From Methanosarcina sp. (GTDB taxonomy: Archaea > Halobacteriota > Methanosarcinia > Methanosarcinales > Methanosarcinaceae): a stretch of 6,133 nt of DNA. Below the pieces are notes generated by a model. It searched no databases. It saw nothing but the letters and a program-made list of their open reading frames with translations, and was not told the DNA's origin. Made by a program: the position numbers and the translations under genes. Below, in pieces: positions 1-5,972 of this stretch; positions within the stretch are counted from its first letter, which is position 1, and each line of letters starts with the position of its first letter. The stretch covers positions 2,017-8,149 of the forward strand of contig DUIO01000220.1 in assembly GCA_013330315.1 (NCBI GenBank), in the 5' to 3' direction.

Positions 1-25
1 AATTATAGGTCAATAATTACAATTC

Positions 26-42
26 ATAGACTTACGGTCTAT
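26..42 (-). terminator. Small hairpin abutting the kinase stop codon
   Basis: A perfect 6-bp stem (ATAGAC at 26-31, GTCTAT at 37-42) with a 5-nt loop begins immediately after the TAA of the kinase gene on the minus strand. The sequence beyond it is AT-rich but lacks a clean T run. It could be a 3'-end processing or termination element; the stem is short, so this is tentative. Confidence 0.3.
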
Positions 43-3000
43 TTACTGTCTTTCCGCTACCTTAAACGAGATCCTGAATTCTGCCCCCTGCTCCCTTTTA
101 AGCTGCATATTCCCGTCCAGCTGGGTAACAAGAATGTTTACCAGTTTCAGTCCGAGTGATTCGACGTTTTCCAATTCTATGTCTTCAGGAATACCTCTCC
201 CGTTATCAGAAATAGTCAGGCTGAAAAGAGATTCCTGAGCCTCACAGTTCTTTTCTTCTCTGCATAGCTGGATTCGAATCTCACCTTCTTCGCCTTCAAG
301 AAATCCGTGTTTAAGGGAATTGGAGATGAGTTCATTGACTATTATCCCCAACGGGATAGCTGTGTCCATATTAAAGAGTGCACTTTCTTCCAGATCCATT
401 AATAGATGCAGGCTCTTACTTCTGAGGATATAAGTCTGGAAAAGATTTTTAGCAAGCTTTTGAAGATATTCTGAAAAATCAAGAGTATCAGCCCCTTCAC
501 CTTTGTACAGTTCTTCATGAATAAGGGACATTGAAAGTACGCGATTCTGGCTTTCTCTGAATGCTCTGAGTACCTCTTTATCATGAAACTTTTCTGCCTG
601 CAAATCCAGAAGAGAAGAGATAACCTGCAAATTATTCTTGATCCTGTGATGAATCTCCTTTTTTCTGGTCTCCTCAATTTTTGCCAGGGATTCTTCAGCC
701 CTGATGCGCTCAGTGATATCTCTGGCAATAGACGAAACGGCTACAGGTTCTCCTGATATATCAAAAATTGGAGAAAGAGTTATCGAGCTGTTAATTATGG
801 TACCGTCTTTTCTTGCCCGTAAAGTTCTGAAACGCTGGACCTTTTCTTTCTGCTTAATCTTTTCAATTAAATATTTTATTTCCTCTTTACGGTTATCAGG
901 TTCAAGTATTGAAACACTTTTTCCAAGACATTCCTCAGCTGAATATCCATAAATCTGCTCTGCCCCTTTATTCCAGCTGGTAATAACGCCATCAAGGGAC
1001 ACGGTAATAATAGCATCGTCTGAAGATTCAACTGCATCTGCCAGGATCTTAATTTTCTCTTCTGCTCTTCTGTTTTCTGTAATATCCTGAACAGTTCCTC
1101 TTAATCGACGAGGTCTATTATTCTCATCAAAAACAGCTTCTCCCTTTACATGGACCACAAGGTTTTCTCCATTAACCGGGATAGTTCTTAAATCGATTTC
1201 AAAGGATTTTCCGATTAGAGCTTTTTTAACATTATCGCCCGCACATTTTCGGTCTTCAGGATGCAATAGATTTAAGATATCATGGTACGGCAAACCGGAT
1301 TTTTGGGGAGTACACCCAGCAATCCGAAAAGTTTCATCAGACCAGTACATTTCATCAGTTATGAGATCCCAGTCCCAGATCCCGATATGAGCCATTTTTT
1401 GAGCTTCGGAGAGTCTCCTCTCATTTTCCAGCAGTGCTTTACAAGCCTCTTCCAGTTCAGCCGTGCGCTCTCTAACTTTTTCTTCTAAACTACTATACGC
1501 TTTTTGAAGGGCTTCTTCTGCAATTTTTCTTTCCGTAATATCTTTAGCGATCTCAAACCTCACATCCCGACCGTCAGGCCACTTGATGATCCGGTCCATA
1601 ATCATGAAATGCCGGTTTACCGTGGGATTGTAATATTCCCAATGATAGGGCTTACCCATCTCCTTTAAAATAATCGGATTAGTGCAGAAATTACAGGGAG
1701 AATTCCTTTTCTGGAATTCTTGATAACAGACCCCTCCAATAAGTTCCCTGCCGAATTTATCTTTCATAGCCTTATTTGCATACAGCACCTCGTAAGTATA
1801 AGGGTCAGTCACATATACTGCATCATCAATACCATCAAAAATAGAAAGCAACTGAGACCTTTCAAAAGCCAGTATTTCCTCAGTTCTTTTGCGCTCAGTG
1901 ATGTCTATAAATGCAGAAATCGACCCATATGGGTCTTCTCGTTCATCGTTTAAGGGTTTAGCGTTACCCAGCAAGTGGCGAACTGTGCCGTCAGGGTAGA
2001 CAAGATCGAACTCATAGTCCAGCAACTCTTTGCCTGCAGCCGAGACATGAAGCGGCATTTCCGCAGGCAACAGCTCCGCTTTATTTCTGAATACCCTGAA
2101 GGTTTCCGGTCTCTCTCCTTCAGGAGCGGACTTGGAAGCATTTGAACCTTCGGGGATCCTGAGCCATTCATAGGAGAGCCGGTTGCCAGTTATATTAAGT
2201 GCGTGAGGGTCATGCGCTATCCACACAGCAGTGGGAACTGCATCGAGTAGTACTGCGAGTTCATCAGAGCGTGCTTTTTCACGTCTCTCGCTTTTCTGCA
2301 GCGCACCTACAAGAGAGTCGCGTTCCGCAAGCGACTGAGCCAGTTTAGCATTGCTGTAGCTCAACTGTGAAATTATACCTGCAAGTTTCGTCAAGAATTT
2401 CATGCCTGTGTTAACAGCTTCGTTACTCAGCCGCGGTACTTTTTCAAGCGCCTGTATATATTCCTCTTCGTTGAAGCCATATTTTCTGGCCTGGGATCGA
2501 AAAAATTCGTAATCAAGGGGCTCACCCTCAAAAAAGAACTGCCCTGAAAAAATATTACCAGCATGTCTGCCACCCACTATTACAGGGGTCACGATATCCC
2601 ACATATTGTTCTTGCATCTGTAAAGCTTAAATTCCCCTGGAGGAACACCGACAGACAATTCGGTATCACTTTCTACACAGTTCATGCAGGTTTCAGGGTG
2701 AACTCTGTGGAACCTGGTGCAAATGTCCTGCCACCCAATACCTACCAGAACATTGCCTTTGAGGTCATCCAGGCTCATGGGGATGTGAGCAAGCTTATAA
2801 AAATCGTCCATAAGGGACTGTATCACCACGGAATCAATAATCTCAGAAAGCTCAAGCTCCGTTTCCCGGCAAGGCGGAGGATTACTGTCCGGTTCAGACT
2901 TGATGCGTCCCTCAGTCTCACATATCCTGCCTGCAGGCTCAGCTTTTTCTGCCCTCCTGTCCCTGACAGCATCCTGAGCAACAAAAAAACTGCCAGGCAG

Positions 3001-3105
3001 CGCTCTATTACTATTAAGTTCCTGATCTAATTTCTCACGCACCCACCTGATTTCACTGCCTGCGGTGGCATTGGGCTCCAGATCTTCCCGGCTTTCCTGC
3101 AGCAC
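43..3105 (-). CDS. Cytoplasmic PocR-PAS(x4)-HisKA_2-HATPase sensor histidine kinase
   Basis: A 1020-residue hybrid sensor kinase expected to autophosphorylate on His and pass phosphate to an unseen response regulator. Domain order: a charged, low-conservation N-terminal segment (1-85); a PocR ligand-binding domain (about 88-250) with the typical ICTRFHRV, YRCKNNMWD and GNIFSGQFF signatures and Cys129, Cys143 and Cys164 (also Cys140); a PAS domain (about 280-405, ending in DITERKR); a second PAS (412-527) with Cys460 and Cys471-x2-Cys474; a coiled coil (530-570); a third PAS (573-680); a fourth PAS (684-800); a HisKA_2 H-box at 817-836 (EIHHRIKNN, probable phospho-His820); and a HATPase with N-box Asn924/Asn929, G1 DNGRG at 967-971 and G2 LGL at 984-986. 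No membrane segment is seen, so it should sense a cytoplasmic signal. The start is GTG, directly downstream in frame of a stop codon (3118-3120). The next plausible start is Val22 (also GTG), so the N-terminus is uncertain. No receiver domain or response regulator lies in the window. The family call is firm; the ligand is unknown. Confidence 0.93.
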   Translation of the reverse strand: MLQESREDLEPNATAGSEIRWVREKLDQELNSNRALPGSFFVAQDAVRDRRAEKAEPAGRICETEGRIKSEPDSNPPPCRETELELSEIIDSVVIQSLMDDFYKLAHIPMSLDDLKGNVLVGIGWQDICTRFHRVHPETCMNCVESDTELSVGVPPGEFKLYRCKNNMWDIVTPVIVGGRHAGNIFSGQFFFEGEPLDYEFFRSQARKYGFNEEEYIQALEKVPRLSNEAVNTGMKFLTKLAGIISQLSYSNAKLAQSLAERDSLVGALQKSERREKARSDELAVLLDAVPTAVWIAHDPHALNITGNRLSYEWLRIPEGSNASKSAPEGERPETFRVFRNKAELLPAEMPLHVSAAGKELLDYEFDLVYPDGTVRHLLGNAKPLNDEREDPYGSISAFIDITERKRTEEILAFERSQLLSIFDGIDDAVYVTDPYTYEVLYANKAMKDKFGRELIGGVCYQEFQKRNSPCNFCTNPIILKEMGKPYHWEYYNPTVNRHFMIMDRIIKWPDGRDVRFEIAKDITERKIAEEALQKAYSSLEEKVRERTAELEEACKALLENERRLSEAQKMAHIGIWDWDLITDEMYWSDETFRIAGCTPQKSGLPYHDILNLLHPEDRKCAGDNVKKALIGKSFEIDLRTIPVNGENLVVHVKGEAVFDENNRPRRLRGTVQDITENRRAEEKIKILADAVESSDDAIITVSLDGVITSWNKGAEQIYGYSAEECLGKSVSILEPDNRKEEIKYLIEKIKQKEKVQRFRTLRARKDGTIINSSITLSPIFDISGEPVAVSSIARDITERIRAEESLAKIEETRKKEIHHRIKNNLQVISSLLDLQAEKFHDKEVLRAFRESQNRVLSMSLIHEELYKGEGADTLDFSEYLQKLAKNLFQTYILRSKSLHLLMDLEESALFNMDTAIPLGIIVNELISNSLKHGFLEGEEGEIRIQLCREEKNCEAQESLFSLTISDNGRGIPEDIELENVESLGLKLVNILVTQLDGNMQLKREQGAEFRISFKVAERQ

Positions 3106-3156
3106 TTCCCCAACCTTCTATCGCCCTTGGTTAAGTCTGACAACTTCAGTATTACA

Positions 3157-3203
3157 GGAGAGTATAATAGGAGACTATAAATTATAGAGGACTATAAATT
3201 ACA
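3157..3203. repeat. Tandem TATA-like repeats upstream of the kinase gene
   Basis: The 12-mer GACTATAAATTA occurs twice (3173-3184 and 3190-3201), 17 bp apart, with a diverged third copy, GAGAGTATAATA, at 3158-3169. The first 12-mer runs into a 13-bp palindrome, CTATAA-A-TTATAG, at 3175-3187. Read on the minus strand, each full copy contains TAATTTATAG, which resembles an archaeal TATA box, 70-97 nt upstream of the kinase GTG. They may be duplicated promoter elements or operator half-sites. The repeats are seen directly; the promoter role is inferred. Confidence 0.55.
3190..3201 (-). promoter_or_regulatory. Candidate TATA box for the kinase gene
   Basis: TAATTTATAG on the minus strand (complement of 3192-3201) would place initiation roughly 25 nt downstream, near 3165-3170, giving a leader of about 60 nt to the GTG at 3105. 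The neighbouring copy at 3175-3184 is an equal alternative. No strong Shine-Dalgarno sequence precedes the GTG; only a G-rich GGGGAA lies directly before it. Confidence 0.35.
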
Positions 3204-3324
3204 GACTACTGGTTTAATTACACATTATTCTTCGAAAACACTTGAAGGCTTTCGATATTTGGATTCTCTCCAGATAACCTGAAAATTCATGCCAGTAATA
3301 ATTTAAATCAATAATATATCATTA

Positions 3325-3339
3325 ATTTCATAATGAAAT
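3325..3339. repeat. AT-rich palindrome at the 3' end of the 79-aa ORF
   Basis: ATTTCAT (3325-3331) and ATGAAAT (3333-3339) form a perfect palindrome with a single central base, overlapping the stop of the small ORF. Flanking ATTAA (3321-3325) and TTAAT (3341-3345) extend it imperfectly. The near-zero spacer suits a dimeric protein-binding site in DNA better than an RNA hairpin. It lies about 220 bp upstream of the kinase start, in an AT-rich stretch. Confidence 0.4.
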
Positions 3340-3567
3340 CTTAATATGTTGATAAATGTTTTGTCTGATGCACTTTAAAAGAAAAGTTGTAGTCGTAGAG
3401 TTAAGGAAAGTTTTTTTATTTAAAAACTTAGAAATCAGAAGGAGAATACGACTATTTCCCAAGGATCCTAAAATTTGTTCCAGATCATTGACCAAAAGCT
3501 GTTTTTCGCAGTAAAACTGCCCCTGCAACTTATAAAGCTGAATTCCTCCAGATGGCTGTAGAATCAT
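3328..3567 (-). CDS. Small hypothetical ORF overlapping the phosphoesterase stop (ATGA)
   Basis: A 79-codon ORF whose ATG overlaps the TGA of the upstream phosphoesterase as ATGA, an arrangement typical of translational coupling. Residues 1-50 look protein-like, with mixed polar and hydrophobic residues (IQLYKLQGQFYCEKQLL followed by a possible helix, NDLEQILGSLG). The C-terminal 30 residues are rich in Asn, Lys, Thr and Ile and are encoded by AT-rich DNA, so they may be a degenerate or non-conserved tail. No family is recognised, and there is no signal peptide or clear membrane segment. No Shine-Dalgarno sequence is visible, which fits dependence on the upstream gene. It could be a real accessory peptide, a remnant of a longer gene, or a chance ORF. 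Confidence 0.42.
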   Translation of the reverse strand: MILQPSGGIQLYKLQGQFYCEKQLLVNDLEQILGSLGNSRILLLISKFLNKKTFLNSTTTTFLLKCIRQNIYQHIKISL

Positions 3568-4421
3568 ACTGATTTTTTTGAATTCATGCGTTTCCTGGTA
3601 TCGATTTTGTTTCTAACCTTTGTATGCTCTAACCTGCGGATATTCCTGATCTGTCCGAGTCTTGTCCCATCAAGAAGATACACTTCGGCGTTTTCAAGCT
3701 CTATCCCGCCGGACGAGAAAACCGGGCCCAGAAGGTCCTCCTGAGTTGACTCATTGAAGGGTACACCTCCGCAGAGTTCGTTAAAAGCAGGCATAATAAA
3801 AACTTCTGGATCAGCCCAGTAATTCCTGTTTTCAAAGTCAAGGTTTCCGAAGCGTTCTTTCAGAATTTCGGCTTTGAATTTAGTCCTGATCCATGCAGGT
3901 TCAACTATGGAATACCCGAGGGTATCGGTAAAACGAACTGTTGGGTGGTTGTGTGCAGTAATTACATGGGATGCGCCCAGCAGCTCAGGGGCAGGCCAGG
4001 TATGCCCGTGGAAATATCCAATTCCGTCAAGGACGGCCCCTCTTGCAGAATGTACTTTTATATCCTTTTGACCGCTGAAAAGAAATTCAATCCCACCATC
4101 ATGGTTTCCGGGGATGATATCCACATGCGCATATCCTGCAAGCGTTTCAAGAAAATGTGGGATTTCATCCTTTTCCTGCCAGGAAACCTGCGGGACATTG
4201 TGTTTTACATCCCCAAGTAACACTATTCGATCAGGGGAAACTATCTGTACATATTGCAGGATTCGGTCCAGCCTTTCTTTCATGCGGCTGGGCAGGTTAA
4301 TTCCACTCCTGTAAAGGTCCCATTCGATTCCCAGGTGTATATCGGCAATAACCAGGGCAGTTTCTGTGTTTTTGGCTGTAAGTGCGGGTTCTTCAAGAAT
4401 AGGTATGATTTCAGGCAGCAT
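3564..4421 (-). CDS. Calcineurin-like metallophosphoesterase, archaeal ICC/SbcD-related family
   Basis: A 285-residue member of the metallophosphoesterase superfamily, closest in pattern to the archaeal SbcD-related/ICC-like group (TIGR00024, COG1407). Dinuclear-metal motifs appear in order: ADIHLG (Asp27, His29), LLGDVKH (Asp71, His74), PGNHDG (Asn106, His107, Asp108), FHGHTWP (His138, His140) and TAHNHP (His157, His159). The last motif has Ala156 where Gly is usual in this superfamily. The core ends near residue 250, and a basic tail (about 258-285, many Arg/Lys) follows. It is soluble and presumably hydrolyses phosphodiesters or phosphomonoesters; the substrate is unknown. Bacterial relatives sit in DNA-repair gene clusters with a helicase and ligase, but no such partner is visible here. 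The ATG at 4421 lacks a clear Shine-Dalgarno sequence (only TGAT about 6 nt upstream). The gene overlaps the next ORF by ATGA. Confidence 0.92.
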   Translation of the reverse strand: MLPEIIPILEEPALTAKNTETALVIADIHLGIEWDLYRSGINLPSRMKERLDRILQYVQIVSPDRIVLLGDVKHNVPQVSWQEKDEIPHFLETLAGYAHVDIIPGNHDGGIEFLFSGQKDIKVHSARGAVLDGIGYFHGHTWPAPELLGASHVITAHNHPTVRFTDTLGYSIVEPAWIRTKFKAEILKERFGNLDFENRNYWADPEVFIMPAFNELCGGVPFNESTQEDLLGPVFSSGGIELENAEVYLLDGTRLGQIRNIRRLEHTKVRNKIDTRKRMNSKKSV

Positions 4422-4508
4422 AAAAAATCAATGTAGAGATGGTTTTTTAAAATGGCTTGTAAAACACGTTAGAATGCTGAGACAATAACTGGGTAAAGCG
4501 ACTTTCAG

Positions 4509-4624
4509 TAATTCAGGCAATTAAGGTAATTTTAAATAATTTTCGGGTAATTAAGACGACATTAAGTATTTTCAGACAGTTAAGATAATTAATGTAATTC
4601 TCAGGCATAGTTCAAACAGTTCTG
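4509..4624. repeat. Degenerate tandem repeat array, about four units of 28-30 bp
   Basis: Units start at about 4509, 4537, 4567 and 4595. Each opens with TAATT or TATTT, then a TCAGGCA-like core (CAGGCA, TCGGGTA, TCAGACA, TCAGGCA). Units 1-3 continue with ATTAAG or GTTAAG. Units 1-3 are clearly related; unit 4 diverges in its second half, and a partial echo (GTTCTGGCGTTCAGG) follows to about 4633. There is no open frame through the array and no CRISPR-like conservation or spacers. It lies between the putative promoter and the ATG of the phosphoesterase gene. Confidence 0.5.
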
Positions 4625-4654
4625 GCGTTCAGGTACAGGATATGGATCTCATGA

Positions 4655-4662
4655 TATATAAA
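4655..4662 (-). promoter_or_regulatory. Candidate TATA box for the phosphoesterase gene
   Basis: TTTATATA on the minus strand (complement of 4655-4662) matches the archaeal TATA consensus well. Initiation would be expected near 4630, just before the repeat array, leaving a leader of about 210 nt before the ATG at 4421. Long leaders are known in Methanosarcina. The neighbouring sequence is also AT-rich, so other positions are possible. Confidence 0.45.
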
Positions 4663-4724
4663 TAAAATAGATGTTATAAAAACAGAAAGGGATCGGGAAT
4701 ATTCTATCCAGTCAGAAAAGAGAC

Positions 4725-4772
4725 AACTAAAAAATAAATATCAGAACCATAGCAAAGTTCAGGTTCTGATAT
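4725..4772 (-). terminator. Hairpin/T-tract terminator after the Lon-like protease gene
   Basis: A perfect 11-bp stem (ATATCAGAACC at 4738-4748, GGTTCTGATAT at 4762-4772) with a 13-nt loop is followed on the minus strand by TTTATTTTTTAG. It starts 40 nt downstream of the protease stop codon. This is the clearest terminator-like structure in the window. The plus-strand side carries only four T residues, so the orientation favours the protease transcript. The loop also contains GTTC, complementary to GAAC in the stem, which allows a minor alternative pairing. Confidence 0.75.
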
Positions 4773-4811
4773 CGGTCTTTTGAATATACAGACACAGAGA
4801 TATTATCTGTT

Positions 4812-5741
4812 TTACATTCCGTATCTGAGTACATCCTCAATCGTATCTACGTACTGGACATCGATATCCACTTCGTCTTCAATATACTCCTCGGCGTCCA
4901 CTACTTCCGGAACCCTCTCGACAACAGTAAATCCGCCAATCCTTCTTTCTACAAGGTTGTAAATAACGAGTTCACTGTTTTCTCTGGGCAAAAGGAATAG
5001 AGTTTTTCCTCCGACTTCTGCCGCTCTGGCTTTTTCAACGACTCCCCCTATAGCTCCTACATTGCCTTCGTCATCTATAGTACCGGTAAGGGTCACACTA
5101 TTATTGAGTGTGCTTCCTTCGATTGCAGAGATCGTAAGGAGAGTCATGAGAGCGCCTGCGCTCGAACCATCGACACCCGGGATTTCCTGGTCTGCAGTAA
5201 TGCTAAAAATAACGTCGCTGCCTGATAGAGAAACCCCGGTCTCCTGCTGCGCGACAAAAACTGCAGTATTTGCGGCATCCTGAAAAATCACACCCATAAG
5301 AGGCGTAGTCTGGACAAGCACGCGACCTTTTCCGTCTCTGGTCTCAACCGAGATATTGAGCAGAGCTCCCTCTTCAGATACCACTTCCCGGACAAAAGGG
5401 CCTGACCTTTCCAGTTCGACGTTTTGAAAAACAGCCGGAGCCTGCAGGCTGGCAAAGCCCTGCATACCCACAGGGCAAGCCTGGAGATTATTTTCGAGTT
5501 CAAAAACCCTCTCGCGGTAATGGTCCAGCTGAGAAGCATAGGACTGGAGAGACTGGTTATTCTGAGTTACTTGTGTTTCCAGTCTTTCATTTTCCCTTTC
5601 AAGGGAATTTATACGCGCCTGCATTTCCTGAACCTGCTCCCCTTCAACCGGAACCTGCTCAAACAGAAGAAGGTAAGCATTCGCAACAAGCGACAGGACA
5701 AGTATAAAGGTAAGAAGCTTGGATTTCATATGATGAATCAT
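4812..5741 (-). CDS. Membrane-anchored stand-alone Lon-like (S16) serine protease
   Basis: A 309-residue protein with an N-terminal hydrophobic anchor or uncleaved signal (about 9-27, from LLTFILVLSL), a coiled-coil stalk (about 35-88, heptad-like Leu/Val with many Glu, Gln and Arg) and a C-terminal Lon-type proteolytic domain (about 100-305). The catalytic dyad is intact: DGSSAG gives Ser194 and IGGVVEKARAA gives Lys237. Their 43-residue spacing equals that of Ser679 and Lys722 in E. coli Lon. There is no AAA+ ATPase domain, so it probably cleaves unfolded or exposed segments without ATP, or depends on a partner. It resembles the archaeal predicted serine protease group COG1750. By topology the protease domain should face outside the membrane, an inference from the short charged N-terminus. 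Two starts are possible (ATG at 5741 and Met5 at 5729); neither has a strong Shine-Dalgarno sequence. The longer one is used because an in-frame stop lies a few codons upstream. Confidence 0.9.
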   Translation of the reverse strand: MIHHMKSKLLTFILVLSLVANAYLLLFEQVPVEGEQVQEMQARINSLERENERLETQVTQNNQSLQSYASQLDHYRERVFELENNLQACPVGMQGFASLQAPAVFQNVELERSGPFVREVVSEEGALLNISVETRDGKGRVLVQTTPLMGVIFQDAANTAVFVAQQETGVSLSGSDVIFSITADQEIPGVDGSSAGALMTLLTISAIEGSTLNNSVTLTGTIDDEGNVGAIGGVVEKARAAEVGGKTLFLLPRENSELVIYNLVERRIGGFTVVERVPEVVDAEEYIEDEVDIDVQYVDTIEDVLRYGM

Positions 5742-5784
5742 TTTGATGCAGCAGGTACTTATTTCTTACTTAAGACGGTAAAAG

Positions 5785-5793
5785 GATTTAAAG
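5785..5793 (-). promoter_or_regulatory. Weak candidate TATA box for the protease gene
   Basis: CTTTAAATC on the minus strand lies 44-52 nt upstream of the ATG at 5741. Initiation about 25 nt downstream would leave a short leader of roughly 20 nt. A second AT-rich candidate, TACATAAATAC, lies near 5914-5924. Neither is a strong consensus match. Confidence 0.25.
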
Positions 5794-5812
5794 AGGGAAA
5801 AGTGAAAAGAAG

Positions 5813-5937
5813 AAGCGGATAATACAAAGGTCGGGCTGGAAATTGAACAGTCCGGTCAGTTGAGTTGAACCACCCCAAAAATTTCTCCTATTGGAATACG
5901 AACTTGAAGATAGGTATTTATGTAAGTTTATCCGCTT
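5813..5937. repeat. 10-bp inverted repeat flanking 105 bp between Trypco1-like and protease genes
   Basis: AAGCGGATAA (5813-5822) and TTATCCGCTT (5928-5937) are perfect reverse complements separated by 105 bp. The enclosed sequence has no convincing gene and no recognised element. They could pair to close a structured RNA, act as paired operator sites, or be chance. No target-site duplication is evident next to the arms. Confidence 0.4.
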
Positions 5938-5957
5938 GCCATAAGCCATACTTAAAC

Positions 5958-5972
5958 AACCTTTAGAAGGTT
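5958..5972 (-). terminator. Small hairpin abutting the Trypco1-like stop codon
   Basis: A perfect 6-bp stem (AACCTT at 5958-5963, AAGGTT at 5967-5972) with a 3-nt loop starts immediately after the TAA on the minus strand and is followed by GTTTAAG. It may be a weak terminator or 3'-end stabilising hairpin. The position relative to the stop is the same as for the kinase-gene hairpin at 26-42. Confidence 0.35.

Larger units (their letters stand above)
4422..4811. other. 390-bp AT-rich intergenic region between protease and phosphoesterase genes
   Basis: No convincing gene is present on either strand. From right to left, in the direction of transcription, it holds the 3' end and terminator of the protease gene (4725-4772), a TATA-like element (4655-4662), an array of degenerate 28-30 bp repeats (4509-4624) and an unstructured AT-rich stretch up to the phosphoesterase ATG. 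If the TATA element is used, the repeat array is transcribed as part of a leader of roughly 200 nt. Confidence 0.6.

Noticed and set aside
399..728. A 109-codon minus-strand frame inside the kinase gene
   Set aside because: It overlaps the HisKA_2/HATPase coding frame in another phase; the kinase motifs (H-box, N-box) are in the long frame.
2563..3030. A 155-codon plus-strand open frame opposite the kinase N-terminus
   Set aside because: It lies wholly antisense to a clear PocR-containing coding region, and its translation resembles no known family. It is a shadow of the real gene.
3232..3255. A stem TCGAAA/TTTCGA with a 12-nt loop upstream of the kinase
   Set aside because: A 6-bp stem with a long loop in AT-rich sequence is expected by chance, and nothing nearby supports a role.
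3411..3417. A run of seven T residues as a possible frameshift that truncates the 79-aa ORF
   Set aside because: Shifting frame at this run reaches a stop within about a dozen codons and does not reveal a longer or more protein-like sequence.
4509..4633. Possible CRISPR array in the repeated intergenic region
   Set aside because: The units are contiguous and degenerate, with no unique spacers between conserved repeats, and no cas genes are nearby.
5424..5822. A 132-codon plus-strand frame crossing the start of the protease gene
   Set aside because: Most of it is antisense to the coiled-coil and anchor region of the protease, and the rest is in the intergenic gap. The translation has no recognisable pattern.
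5788..5949. A 53-codon minus-strand frame between the Trypco1-like and protease genes
   Set aside because: It has an ATG but no Shine-Dalgarno sequence, a Ser/Phe-rich translation without pattern, and it overlaps the inverted repeat and promoter candidates. Support is insufficient.
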